A stretch of DNA of 64,000 nt from Trichomonas tenax (GCA_023091735.1 JALKBU010000014.1:62001-126000), one strand, 5' to 3'. Shown: positions 1 to 10,986, numbered from the stretch's first letter. The notes: a model not told the origin generated them from the letters alone. Program-made: numbers and translations.

Positions 1-47
1 ATAATACCTATAATTTATATTAATTATGATTTTTTATTTTTATTAAA

Positions 48-1320
48 ATGATTCCTCAAAATTGGAACTATTATAAGAAAAATACAACAGATAATATTCA
101 TTGGATGCCTGTGGATAGAACTCCTAGACCAAAACTTAGAGATGATCCCGTTTTAGAAGAATACCGAGATCAAATTCCTGAAGATATTGATGAACAACCT
201 TCTAGCCGTGGATATACAGAATATACAAATAATTTATATAACACTATGATTAATTTAATTCTTAACCATAAAATGGAACTTCAAAAGGTTCCGGTAGCAT
301 CATCGAAAGCTACTGTTGGTAAATGGGCTTAGAAAAAAAAGTTACAGAGTTGATTATTCAGATGTAAATAAAGATGGTATTGATGATATTGTTGTTTATA
401 ATAGATCTGGTAAACCAATTATTATGAATGGATATAAGTTAAAACCTTCTGAATATGGTTTATATAATCAGTATTACACAGATAATCCAACACCAGCAGC
501 ACGTAAGAAGGTCACACTAAATGATTATAAGAAATCACTATTCACAAAAACTGAAGATCCTAATGATCAAAATCCATGGACAAATGCTATATATACACCG
601 ACAAAAACTGCTCAAAATATTGAAAAAGCTGGTTATAAGCTTAACATCAAGCCAAAGTCCAAGACGTCTGTGTTTAGTGTATTTTGTAAACTTATTGCGC
701 CATTAATTAAACAATATTGGGAAATGGGTGGAATACAACATTTATTCGGAGAAAATGCTGGTTATAATTGTAATACTGTATATAATAAGATTGTTTCTCC
801 AATGGTTATTTACAGAGAATTGTATTGTAGAATGATTGAAAGAGTTCACTTTTGGCTATTAGGTAAACAAGTTGGTGGTTTAGGATATTATGAATATAAA
901 CGTAGAATAAAGTCAAATCCTGGATTACTTTGGGAATTTATGAGAACACAAGTTTTAAAAGAAGATGGTAAAGCGTTATGTACTGATAGAATTAACTTAC
1001 AAACAATCGTATCACATATGAAGAAAGATGAACTTAATTGGGATGGTAAGGATTTGGATGATACTATTGTTATGTTAATTGGTCCAGAAAATAAGAATAA
1101 TGAAGAGTTTTACAAATATCTTTCAAATGAAGAAAATGCTACAGTAATGTTAGAAACACTTAAAGATAGGCATAATAAGAATTATGGATATTTTATTGAT
1201 CTTATATCTAAGGCTAAAGAAATTGCTCAAGTTTCTCAGAAAATTTACTTTAAGGCAAGGATGAAGGAAGTATTTGAAGATAATATTAATTACTTTAAGT
1301 TTCGACATTTGTCATTCTGA
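48..1320 (+). pseudogene. Maverick/Polinton-type element protein, frameshifted and 3'-truncated
   Basis: Two open segments in different frames (48-332 and about 317-1320) read as one protein broken by a frameshift near an A8 run at about 332-339. The second segment starts without an ATG and carries a D-x-N-x-D-G-x-x-D loop (VNKDGIDD) just after the break, followed by a long Lys/Tyr/Asn-rich region with no other motif I recognise. From memory of the family it resembles conserved proteins carried by trichomonad Maverick giant DNA transposons; that link is inference without a search. The last six codons (FRHLSF and the stop) lie inside the left arm of the foldback element at 1299-1673, so the natural C-terminus has been lost. 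No neighbouring Maverick polymerase, integrase or protease is seen, so this is an isolated relic, possibly continuing left of the window. Confidence 0.5.
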
Positions 1321-1673
1321 CACTTTACATTTCAAGGTTATTTGGCTTTTAAAAAATTATTTTACTGTGCTTTTAGTATATATATCATATGTGCCCAAAT
1401 CTCAGATATCATATATAAATAATCAACTATTTGTATAACTATATATAGGATATACAAGCTATTGGGATGTAAGTTATAAGTATGAGTTCAAATGCTTTCC
1501 ATCTATAAGATTTTCGATATGAGATTTTAATTTTCGGCCTAAAATGTGAAAACTTCACAATAATCTATAATTTTATATGACACATATGATATATATACTA
1601 AAAGCAGCCTTGCTATATCCAGTTACGTGTTAAAATGTCAAATGTAACGTGTCAGAATGACAAATGTCGAAAC
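1299..1673. mobile_element. Foldback/MITE-like element with long imperfect terminal inverted repeats
   Basis: The outer arms begin GTTTCGACATTTGTCATTCT at 1299 and end with the complement at 1673, matching over about 36 bases with two or three mismatches. A second, perfect 25-base inverted match lies inside (1369-1393 against 1581-1605, around TTTTAGTATATATATCATAT). The arms are therefore about 90 bases long with diverged stretches, and the centre is about 190 bases of AT-rich DNA without coding potential. No clear target-site duplication is visible. It could be a non-autonomous transposon or the decayed terminus of the Maverick-like element it truncates. Confidence 0.7.
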
Positions 1674-2596
1674 CAAAAGTGTCTGTAATCTTAATATTGA
1701 ATCGTAAAAAAAATCACTACGCATATCAAGCAGTTTAAGGTACATCCTATCTGTCTATGTAGCACCTTTGAGAGCTGACTGCCTTGTATGACTTCATTCA
1801 TAGATTATTTTTAAATTGCAACTTTTTTTCTCGCGCTAAACGATCTGTAGATGTATAAAACGTGGTTTTCTTTTAATTGCATAGATACCCTAAAAGTCTT
1901 ATCTATGTAATCGAAGAATTTTTCGCCGAATTAGAATATGTTAACCATTTAATGGATAACTCATTGCTATTCTGTGTATCATCAGTAATAATTTTTCCGG
2001 CTATGAATATGTTATAGTTATATATCTCAGAATCGATGAAAATATTTATTGATTTTAAATAAACTTTCTTTTGTCAGATGTTATTCGGCCTTTTGAAACA
2101 CCTCTATGATATTTCTCAATCGATGTGTCCTGATCGATATATAATTTTAAGAAATAAATTTGATGCTGAATCTTGCCTATAAATGCTTTTGATGACATCA
2201 GGAAGGTCCTGCTCATGTTTTCCAAACATTTCTTGTGATGCAAAACATATCTCCCCGTTTTAAAACGCTTTGAAATCGCGACATTAAAAGATAATTAAAA
2301 TATTATTCTCTGAATTATACTAAAAAATTCTTTCCTTGTTGGATTTTTAATATTTTTATTTAAAATACAAAAATTTAAATATATGAATCCTTTTAATAAT
2401 ATACGGGCTGCATAAATCACCAATAAAATCAAAAATTTATTAAGGTTTCAAATTATTGCTATTATATATTCGTTTTCAAGTCCCATTCCATATAACATAA
2501 ACATAACTTTGACTATATTGTTTTGTATGCATAAGCAATGGTTTCATTTATATGTATTGAAATAAATTTGAATTATCTAAAATCGCAGTTTAGTGT
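1674..2596. other. AT-rich intergenic DNA
   Basis: No convincing gene is present. A 62-codon antisense reading at 2055-2243 has no recognisable motif and is treated as chance. This is the 3' flank of the membrane protein that ends at 2597. Confidence 0.6.
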
Positions 2597-4876
2597 TTAA
2601 ACCAAAACCGTCTGTGATGCAGAGCTGCCTACCTCTTCCCTGTTTCTGAACATGAACCACCAGACTGCAAAACATGCGATTGCGATGATTGCAATGAAGA
2701 GGAAGGTAAGACCAACAATGAGGCCAACCTTTGACTTCTTCTTCAGAGGAGTCTCTCTAAGTGGGTCAGCGCCTGCCTGAGCATCGCCTGCCCAGCCTTT
2801 CTGGAAAGCTGGGTAGACGGAGTTCTGGAGGCCATTGCCAACATTGCCGATTGATGCGAATGTGATCTTTCCTGTGTCCTTGAACTCAACTAATAACTTA
2901 TTGACGGAGACGAACAGTCCTGTGAGGTTGACTAATGTGATGGACTGGATCCAGTCTGGGATTGTCCAGAAGACCTTTGAGATTTCTGGGTAGAGGCTGT
3001 CTCTGTAGAAGCTGATATCCTCCTTGATGAAAACGAACAACTCTTGGGATGAGAGTTTCATGTTAGTCTGGAATCTGTCGATGATCTGGAGGAAGCCATC
3101 AGCGTAGTTGTAGGACTTTGTGTTTGCCTTGCTGCTGTCTCTGACAAGAGCAACGATGTCGTAGACTGTGAAGTTCTTGACATCGATGAACTTGTAGACG
3201 AACTCGATTGGTGAGAATCCAAAGACCTGGATCTGCTTGAAGCTGTTATAGAATGTTGCCTTGTTCTGGAAGCTCTTTGTGGCATCGTACATTGAAAGGA
3301 AGATCCTGCCGAACTCAGAGGCCTCAATGAGAGATCTGATTGTCGCATCACCTGTGAACTTTGTCTTAACATCCTTCAAGAACGATGTTGCAACACCGAC
3401 AATGACTGTATCGAAGTATTTGAGGGATTCAATACCGTCAATCATGTTCTGGACGGCTCTCTGGAACATTTCTGCATCGTATGTGATTTCAAGCTCCTTG
3501 AAGAGGTCGGCAAGCTTGAGATCAACATTCAATCCCTCTGACATCTGCGTGGCTGCTGAAGCGAGGTTGAATGCATAATCGAACAAAAGTCCTTTTCTCT
3601 TTTCTGGAGTAAGTTTCTGGAACTGTTCCATTGTCATTCCCATGACTTCCTTGAATATCATTGTTTCTTTTTCTGTGTTCCCTGTGGCGACAATTTCTTT
3701 CTTGAAGCCCTGGAATAATTGCTGCAATATTTTCTTCTCCTCGTTGAATTCATCATCTGAATTTGTGAATGCACGAAGAGCGGCTTCGACGATGTCTGCA
3801 TTCCCATCGTTGATTGCCTGGAAGAGGAACTTGAACTCCTTCCATTTCAACTCTTTACCCAAGATCTGGTTCAGGAACTGGAGATATGGCATTGAAGCGT
3901 CTGTGAACTTGACTATTATTTCAAGAACCTGCGAGATTTCTGGGGTGATTTCAAAGTCAATATAGCCTTGTGCCTTGTACTTCTTGATCAAATTATAAAG
4001 GTCTGAGAAGTCCATAGGCAAAAGGGCCTTAGCATCAGCGTCGGCGTCGTATTTCTCGCAGAATTCAACGATATCATCCAACTTCTTGGCGACAGCATCT
4101 TTGTCAACAGGAATGAACTTGACAATTGGGTCGAAGGCGAGAATGAATGTTCTGTTGATGTATCCTTGGACCACCTTGAAAGTTGGATATGCTAACTTGA
4201 GTAAATCAGCGTAAACACCGACAAACTCATCGAAGTGGAGGATGTCGTCACTGAGGTATTGCTGGAGGTTCTTAAAGAAGTTCAGAGGTTGGTCATCAGT
4301 GAAAAAGAAAGGTGGGAAGTCCTTCACCCTGATCCTTGGGTCTAGCATGATGTACTTAACAGCGTTCGCTGTGAAGAAGTAGAAGTTGGCTGGGAGTTCT
4401 GTGGCAGCAATAATGTCACGGATTGTGAAGTCAAACTTACTGCTTGCGAGCTGATCCAAGATGCCATTGAAGTTAGATGGTTTCATACCTATAATACTGA
4501 TCAATCTTTCAACGTGGGGTCTAATAATCTTGAATTTGGAAACATTGTAGCTTTCAAGGAGTTCTGGGATCAGGTCCTTGAACGGAACTGTATCATCGAC
4601 ATATGGCTTCACATATCGATACATTGCTTTCAAATATCTTAAATTCGCTTTATATTCTTCATCAGTAGGGAAAACTGTTCTATAAATGTCAGCCATCGAT
4701 GTGTCAACACTAATAAGTGGCTTAACCATGTCATAGAATCGCTTAATTTCATGGGGCATATTCTTTAAGTTAAGGCCATCTTTATCCAAGAGGCCGCGTA
4801 AAGCTGTGGCAACAATTTGCATAGGATCTATTTCCTCTTGGTGAGGAAGTCTCAGCAGAAAGAGTGTGAGAAACAT
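2597..4876 (-). CDS. Large type I single-pass membrane protein, unknown family
   Basis: A protein of 759 residues. I start it at the ATG at 4876, not at the upstream in-frame ATG at 4939, because a perfect trichomonad initiator (TCATA, +1 at 4886) lies 10 bases before it and the N-terminus then reads as a short signal peptide (MFLTLFLLRL). The long ectodomain is mostly helical, rich in Phe, Asp and Lys, with few Cys and no known motif. A KKKSK stretch precedes a single membrane helix (VGLIVGLTFLFIAIIAIACF) and a short cytosolic tail ending TVLV. The body uses GC-ending codons (AAG, ATC, CTC) far more than most neighbours, which in trichomonads suggests high expression. The stop is in a TAAA context. 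The function is unknown; a surface role is inferred from topology only. Confidence 0.85.
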   Translation of the reverse strand: MFLTLFLLRLPHQEEIDPMQIVATALRGLLDKDGLNLKNMPHEIKRFYDMVKPLISVDTSMADIYRTVFPTDEEYKANLRYLKAMYRYVKPYVDDTVPFKDLIPELLESYNVSKFKIIRPHVERLISIIGMKPSNFNGILDQLASSKFDFTIRDIIAATELPANFYFFTANAVKYIMLDPRIRVKDFPPFFFTDDQPLNFFKNLQQYLSDDILHFDEFVGVYADLLKLAYPTFKVVQGYINRTFILAFDPIVKFIPVDKDAVAKKLDDIVEFCEKYDADADAKALLPMDFSDLYNLIKKYKAQGYIDFEITPEISQVLEIIVKFTDASMPYLQFLNQILGKELKWKEFKFLFQAINDGNADIVEAALRAFTNSDDEFNEEKKILQQLFQGFKKEIVATGNTEKETMIFKEVMGMTMEQFQKLTPEKRKGLLFDYAFNLASAATQMSEGLNVDLKLADLFKELEITYDAEMFQRAVQNMIDGIESLKYFDTVIVGVATSFLKDVKTKFTGDATIRSLIEASEFGRIFLSMYDATKSFQNKATFYNSFKQIQVFGFSPIEFVYKFIDVKNFTVYDIVALVRDSSKANTKSYNYADGFLQIIDRFQTNMKLSSQELFVFIKEDISFYRDSLYPEISKVFWTIPDWIQSITLVNLTGLFVSVNKLLVEFKDTGKITFASIGNVGNGLQNSVYPAFQKGWAGDAQAGADPLRETPLKKKSKVGLIVGLTFLFIAIIAIACFAVWWFMFRNREEVGSSASQTVLV

Positions 4877-4883
4877 TATAAAA

Positions 4884-4888
4884 TATGA
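4884..4888 (-). promoter_or_regulatory. Trichomonad Inr (TCATA)
   Basis: It matches TCA(+1)Py(T/A) with +1 at 4886, 10 bases before the chosen ATG of the 2597-4876 gene. It would lie inside the coding region if the longer start were used, so it decides the start. Confidence 0.7.
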
Positions 4889-6392
4889 AAATTTGAATTG
4901 AATGTGTATAAATATAATAATATGAAATCTAAAATTCAAATATTTTGTGAAGTTTACAGATCTGTTTGACTAAATATTATCTTCTATTTGTTCTAAACTA
5001 AAATAATTTGTAATTTTAAAAAATTCTTCCAAGTGTTCGATTTATCTCAATTTTAAGAATTTGAGGACTTATTTCACTTCACCTCACTTTGCCCAATTTA
5101 AAAAATATCGCTTCATTTCGGTATGAGAGCGTTATAAAAGCCGTTGTAATGATTAGGTTAAAAATCGGATAAGATTAATTCAAATTAAGGTTAACTTTTT
5201 TAGTTTTTCATCGAAAAACGAAACATTAATATATAAAGAATGAAATTATATTTGTATCGCAAATCAAAAAGTGAAAAATAAAAGTAATTTCTTAAATTAT
5301 TTAAAGTCACATTGTTTATTTCTTAAATACAGGATAGAATGCCATAAATGATATTGAAAGGAAGGCCCGGCTATTTTACTCATAATTTTTTTAAATAATT
5401 ATTTTTTATTGATTATAAAATAATGACCGAAAAAGTTGTAGAAATAAAGTCGAAAATGAAGTCGAAAAACAAAAGGAACCATTAATTAAAAAAAATGTCC
5501 TTTTGGCGGCAAAAGTGAAAAAAATTCAGAGAATTTTTTTGGTGGAATGTCAAACATTTCTTGTCAACATTATCATATTATTTTTTTTTGAAAATTTTTC
5601 CCTTTTTAAGGTCTTCATCCTAGTGTGCTTCTTAATTTCTCGCACGGTGATGTAAACTTATTAAAATTGTGAACACATTCTGCTTCAAATTGAGGCACTC
5701 TGCTTCTATTCACCCTATATTATAGATCCGACTTTTTCTCAAAGTATTGGGGATCCAAAAACTTATGATTATAGATTTTATAAGCGATGTTAGTAGCTTC
5801 TTTTAGTATTTCTAATCCTAGCATAATTGAGCTAGGATTACAGGCTAATGATCTTAACATTTGTTGAAGATTTTTTAAAGATTTGAAACATGTTTGCGCT
5901 CTATCAATTAAGAGATACGCGATTCATTGAAAAAGATCACTGTTGAGAATTGAGGTAACTGCACATGAATTAAATGCACCATAGCACAAATGCATCAAAG
6001 AATCTGGTTATAGGAAATAGATAAATATATGCTACTAACATCACTATAAAGAGTTGATATTTGTGTCACATCCATATGAACATCAAGTTATAATTCCAAC
6101 TATTTTTCCCCTTCATTTTTAAAAATCTCCTCTATTTTTATATTGGAGTTTATGAACTTCGTATTATATGCTACATCTGCCATTCATTGCAGTCAATGTA
6201 GTCGTCTTATTAAAGAAAGTGCTTGAGCTATAAATATGAGTAATTGCTCCAAATTCAAATGCAGCAGTGTTCTAATGCTGAGATACACAGTCTGCGTTAA
6301 TTCATTTAGAATGACAATCTTTTATTTTATATTTTGAAGAAATTTCTTCATAAAAAAGTAAAAAGGAAGTTCCTGCATAAAAAGTAACAAAA
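4889..6392. other. AT-rich intergenic DNA with a short perfect hairpin
   Basis: No gene is seen in about 1.5 kb between divergent genes. It contains a perfect 10-base inverted repeat (TAATCCTAGC at 5813-5822, complement at 5831-5840, 8-base loop) and an AAGGTTAA motif near 5185. A TCATA at about 6344-6350 could be the initiator of the Myb gene, but it lies about 45 bases from that ATG. Confidence 0.6.
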
Positions 6393-6944
6393 ATGATTGA
6401 GGAGCAGTTTATTCAAGAATACATTAAGAACTTTCCGATTGAAGTGATCACTTACTCGGACATTCTTGAGAGCTACGCCGATATCATAAGTGAAAGCATG
6501 AGAAATCAAAAATGTACATTTTCAATAAAAGATAATTCGAAACCATTCGTTCCTCTGGAATTGAGCGATAGCTCAGACAAAGAAAAGCCAAAAAAGCCTA
6601 ATAAAAAGCAAAAATCTACTAATATTGACGAAGCGAAACAAGATTCAAAACAAAAAACACGCAAAAGAGCTGCTACGATTCTATGGACTGAAGAAGAAGA
6701 GAATGCTTTAATAGAAGGTCTCAAAAAATATGGTTTAGGAAATTGGTCAAAAATACAAAGCAGATATCTTCATATCTTCGAGATAAATGGAAGAACCAGT
6801 GCTGATCTGTCAAAGAAATGGACAAGAATGAAAGATTTACCGGAATATCAAAATCTTCATGATAAATTCCCAATAAATCCTAAAATTAATTCGAAGATCG
6901 TGAAAGGGCAGAGCTCTATATCAGCGTTCTTTACAAAGAAATAG
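6393..6944 (+). CDS. Telobox-type Myb/SANT protein with C-terminal PIP-box
   Basis: A protein of 183 residues. Residues about 96-148 form one Myb/SANT repeat (ILWTEEEENALIEGLKKYG...GNWSKI) whose third helix reads ADLSKKWTRM. This resembles the VDLKDKW telobox signature of TRF/Taz1/TRB-type telomeric DNA-binding proteins. It is preceded by a basic, disordered Lys-rich linker (residues 58-95) likely to carry a nuclear localisation signal. The last residues, KGQSSISAFFTKK, contain a textbook PCNA-interacting PIP-box (Q173-x-x-I176-x-x-F179-F180) followed by basic residues, the usual arrangement in p66, FEN1 and similar clamp clients. Domain identities are established family knowledge; telomere or replication binding is inferred. 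It is convergent with the next gene, with 14 bases between the stops. Confidence 0.85.
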   Translation: MIEEQFIQEYIKNFPIEVITYSDILESYADIISESMRNQKCTFSIKDNSKPFVPLELSDSSDKEKPKKPNKKQKSTNIDEAKQDSKQKTRKRAATILWTEEEENALIEGLKKYGLGNWSKIQSRYLHIFEINGRTSADLSKKWTRMKDLPEYQNLHDKFPINPKINSKIVKGQSSISAFFTKK

Positions 6945-6958
6945 TAATATCGTTTATT

Positions 6959-7840
6959 TTATGGCATTAACAATAATCTTGAAACTCTGTTCTGATATTC
7001 TTTATATCCTGGCCTTCTATTCATCCTTCCCTCCATCAGTGGGATTGAAATGCAGTTGAATAAGAATACCATCGCAAGAGGGCCAACAATTCCAATTTTA
7101 TATTGTGGATTCGAGATGAAATCGACCAACCAAACACCAGCCCAGAACAGGATCTCGCCGAGATAGTTTGGATGTCTCGAGTGATTCCACAATCCAATAT
7201 CAATTACAGTTTTTCCATTTCTGTTCTTTCTGAACTGCATCATCTGTAAATCTGCGAAAAGCTGTAATGTGGCAGCAATGATAGATAATAAACTACCGAG
7301 TATTGACATGTTCTGTAAATTTTTAGTGTTTTCAATTGTGTTAAACATCGGAATCATTCCTGCGAAAACTAAGAGTGTCAGAACAAGTTGAACAGCGACT
7401 AGATTGGAAAGTGGCCATATCAAAGGGCAGAAATTGCGAATATTTGTATATCTCCAATCTTGATATTTCGTTCCTCCCCATTGTATGCCCCAGTTTAGGG
7501 TCAACCTCGTTCAGTATAGGACTGGGATAAATGAAATGACAATTAACTTAATTGATAAAATCGCACCTGAATATGTTAAGTAAACAAACCAAAATATTGG
7601 TGGTGCAACACTCCAATATGGATAATATAGACTTGCATTATTCCAAAATACGGAAATAATCCAAATAATTAAGGTGCTGATTATATCGTAAGCAAAAAAC
7701 CTCATCAGGAGTGAAGAGATCTGTTCTTCGAGTCTCACAAATGCAATATAACCGCTAATAAAGGCGATAATATAAAATATGGTGACAAATGTGAAATCAA
7801 AGAAATGTTTCACTTTGAAAGAAAAGTGGTTTACGATCAT
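6959..7840 (-). pseudogene. DUF1295 / steroid 5-alpha-reductase-like membrane enzyme with one in-frame TGA
   Basis: One continuous frame of 294 codons is interrupted only by a TGA at 7511-7513. The C-terminal 181 residues match the DUF1295 family: an NWG..WGG...DWRY segment, hydrophobic helices, then the cofactor-region signature GLWNHSRHPNYLGEILFW and a C-terminal EGRM..R.GY.EYQ. The N-terminal 109 residues supply further membrane helices. The TGA falls just before TRLTLNW, where relatives have an uninterrupted helix, so ancestral coding runs straight through. Family members are ER or other membrane NADPH-dependent reductases of lipid or sterol type; the substrate here is unknown. No frameshift is needed and no trichomonad intron motif is present. 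It may be a recent nonsense allele, a sequencing error or a read-through codon. No good Inr is seen near the ATG at 7840. Confidence 0.75.
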
Positions 7841-9940
7841 TTACGCCCTCTTCTGGATATCTAGAATTACTTATAATTATGAATTTTTAAGTATTTGACA
7901 AGTAATTTTAATTTTGACAAATTATATTTAAAAAATTTATTTTCAAAATTTGACATTTTCTTTGCAATTTTCAAAAGTTTAAAAAAAAGTATATTTTTAT
8001 TTTCGAATTTTTTCCCATTAATTATCCGAAATCATCTATAATTGTTTGTGTCAACAATTTGTTTTCGTTGTATTTCCGAACTATTTTACAGTGATAAACT
8101 GCATAAATTGTTGAAATCAATGTACAAATAACCAACAGAGATACTCCTGCATTAATCTAAGGTGTAGTTCTTAGAATGTTTCGGTGGCTTCGTTGGGGTA
8201 ATCCAATTAGCTGTAAAGTTGTTTAGGCATGCAGATCCTGGAGTTCTCAAATCAGGGTTAACAATAGTTAAGGGTCCGCTATGGCCTTGGAAATGCCGAC
8301 TTTTTATGATTACCTTTTTTTGCTACCTTTTTAAGTTCACCCTTTTTAGTGATGAATAAATTCATCCTAATATTTCATAAAGGGTTTATTAAGGGTCCGC
8401 TATGGCCAAATATAGGCTCTCAAAATATTCTATGAGATTATCTAAAAAACGTATTTCCCACAATTTGATGCTTTTCAAGATAGAGAGATCTAGATTTACA
8501 ATAATATTCGATTCTTACCACATAGCATATTAGAGGAGATTTATTAATATCTCACGTTTAAAATCAATCAAAACATAATATTCATGGACTTTGAAAAAGA
8601 AATGTGATTTTTTCAAAAAACACGAGTGATGTGAAAATCAGGACCCTTTTTCTTGCATTAATTCATTTGCTAATCATCACTTAGCAGTATTTTGGTAATA
8701 AATTTGCAAAATACTAACAGGGAGAAAAAAATTCAAAAAATTCAGCAAAATTTTCATATCTCTCGATTTCAAGGTATAATTTGCATTATTTGTTGTACTG
8801 AGATCGCTGTAATGCCAAAATAAATTGAAAATACATGTTTTTCAAGATGATCTCACACAAATATGAATTTCACAACAAAACATTGATATATGAATATTAT
8901 GCATAAAAATTAATTCATTATTACTCAAAAATTCCTCGATTTTTGAAAAACATATGAAAGCTTTAGGGCATTTACACGAAATAACGTAAGGGGAGACAGT
9001 TATGCTATCAATTCACGTGGACGAAAGCCTAGAGCCAATGCAGAGCTATCCATAAATTTAGGTGTAATAATTCGTGTTATTTATGGATACCAAAGCACCT
9101 AATTGAAATACCATAGCTATCATAGACTATAGTAACTGTTTAATGCATCAAACAAATTGAACGCGAAGAAACAGCACAATTTCATTGTGAATTGCTTGTT
9201 TATTTTACTACTTTACAATTATCAGCATATTTTTAGCATGTATATATTCAAGTGGCTATTAAAATGGTAAATAATTTTACCTTTTCCTGATTATTATTAT
9301 TATAATTAAAAAGTTGAAATTGAGCTGCGATACTCCAAGCAATTAATCCTTAGCATTAGAGAAAACAAAATCAAGAAGGTTGTTTTTTTAATGATTTTTT
9401 TACATTTTCTTGTACCTAAATAAGTTAAAAATACACCAAAAAAGTGAAGGACGATACAGGAAGTTTGGCCAAAGCAGTCCATTAACCTATATTCTATATA
9501 TATAACTAAATTATCCGACTAAACTTGCGAAATTACTCATAATTGGATATACATAACAATGGTATAGAAAATAATATGTATTAATCGAGGAATTTTCGAG
9601 AAAAAGTGATTTTAAATTTTTCAACTTAATCGACTTTATCTCTTGGTGTAGTGACTTTTACTTCTTAACTTAAATGTAACATGAACCTACCTTTTCGTTT
9701 TCTATCTAATTATTATAATTATTTCGCATTTACTTCGTTTTTTGTAATTTCATATCATAACATTTCGACGAATTTTGGACATTTCTTATGCTCATCCATA
9801 CATCTTAGCATCTCCTTTACTAAAAATATCTTGCTCAAACAAAGCCAAGCTCAAGCTGAAAACTACGGTAGCTAGCAGATAATCCCATTGAATATAGTGG
9901 AAGTTATATTAACTTGAAGTCTTCAAGTGTGATTTTAATT
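7841..9940. other. Gene-poor intergenic DNA with a direct repeat
   Basis: No supported gene in about 2.1 kb. A 64-codon reading at 9681-9875 lacks motifs and is not called. A TTTGACAAGTAA sequence at about 7896 is a variant of the recurrent TTTACATGTCA motif, just upstream of the reductase-like gene. The identical 19-mers at 8268-8286 and 8389-8407 are listed separately. Confidence 0.6.
8268..8407. repeat. Pair of identical 19-bp direct repeats 121 bp apart
   Basis: TTAAGGGTCCGCTATGGCC occurs at 8268-8286 and 8389-8407. The unit is GC-richer than its surroundings and the intervening 102 bases are not otherwise repeated. Confidence 0.8.
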
Positions 9941-10540
9941 AGAAGTGTTTCAACTCTGGGAGTCAGAACCATATCAAACATGTATGGGCAAATATAACTC
10001 TTATGTGATGCCATACATAGTTGTAATGTTAAACATATATAATATCGTTTCATATTTTTCATTAACAATTTGATATAAGTTTATTATTGAGTAAATAGCA
10101 ATATTTATTATAAATATATCACATGCCAACAACATAGTAACATATTACAAATAATACAAGCTCCTAATTGAATAATTGTTCAGTATCTTAATTTATAAAT
10201 ACACGAAATCATTGCGGAGACGACAATATGCATAGATGTATGCGCATATTACATGTTTTTAATGTGATACACCAACTTATACTTATAGACTCCCAATGAA
10301 ATTGTTGACATTATTGATTAATAAAAATAAAGTATTCAAAAATAAAAACAATTGAAAAATAATTAACATCATATATACTATTTTATTAATGTAAACAGTG
10401 TCAAATAAATTGTGAAAAAACGTGACTTATAACCTTATTCACTTTTTAAAATATGGTTTATCATAACATTTACATAATAGTAATGCTAATTTTACCAATT
10501 TTGGTCGCTAAAAACCAAATTTGAGAGTTAAAACACTTCT
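9941..10540. mobile_element. Mariner-like MITE, copy 1 (about 600 bp, intact ends)
   Basis: The element starts TA-GAAGTGTTTCAACTCT and ends with the complement AGAGTTAAAACACTTC-TA. This gives 16-base terminal inverted repeats with one mismatch, flanked by TA on both sides, as expected for Tc1/mariner insertion. The internal 560 bases are non-coding and AT-rich. About 590 bases are shared almost end to end with 37718-38316, and the first 100 bases with 11332-11432. The right end lies 27 bases from the cupin stop codon, so it may provide part of that 3' UTR. Confidence 0.85.
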
Positions 10541-10566
10541 ATTTTAAAAATTTGTTGTGTTTATTT

Positions 10567-10986
10567 TTACTTAGAAAACTTTGCTTCTGTCTGTGTAATG
10601 AAGTAATCTTCCATTGTTTTATGTATCATTGATCCATTGTCTGCCTGTGCGCAAATGACAATCATCTCTTCATTGCCAGTGTTCTTCAAACTGCGAGAAA
10701 CACCTGGAGCACAGCGGATAACACTTCCTTCTTTGATAGGGAAAACTTTATCATCGAGTTGGAATTCACCATTTCCTTTTGTGACAATGTAGATTTCCTC
10801 GTGGTTCTTATGATCATGGAAGAATGGAATCTGCTCTCCTGGGTTGTACTTTGTGATTGAGATCTCCATTGATGTTGATCCAATAGCATTCTGAAGGAAG
10901 GCCTTATTATGCTCATACTTGTTGAGATCTGAGAAGGCACCAATCTCAACAACACCGAACTTCTCTGTCTTAGCAACTGTCTGCAT
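10567..10986 (-). CDS. Single-domain cupin protein
   Basis: A protein of 139 residues. Cupin motif 1 is clear (G50...H57-D-H59...E63/E64...G73, around FFHDHKNHEEIYIVTKGNGEF). Motif 2 keeps its Pro-Gly and Asn (APGVSRSLKN), but the position of the usual fourth metal-ligand His is Arg98. It is thus a cupin_2-type small beta-barrel with three likely metal ligands. Relatives are mostly bacterial, and trichomonads hold many laterally acquired metabolic genes, so bacterial origin is plausible but untested. Substrate and activity are unknown. A good initiator (TCATT, +1 at 11004) lies 18 bases before the ATG. The codons are GC-enriched relative to the flanks. Confidence 0.85.
   Translation of the reverse strand: MQTVAKTEKFGVVEIGAFSDLNKYEHNKAFLQNAIGSTSMEISITKYNPGEQIPFFHDHKNHEEIYIVTKGNGEFQLDDKVFPIKEGSVIRCAPGVSRSLKNTGNEEMIVICAQADNGSMIHKTMEDYFITQTEAKFSK

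Noticed and set aside
9681..9875. 64-codon plus-strand reading with Phe/Ser/Asn-rich product
   Set aside because: No motif, no initiator and base composition like the surrounding desert.
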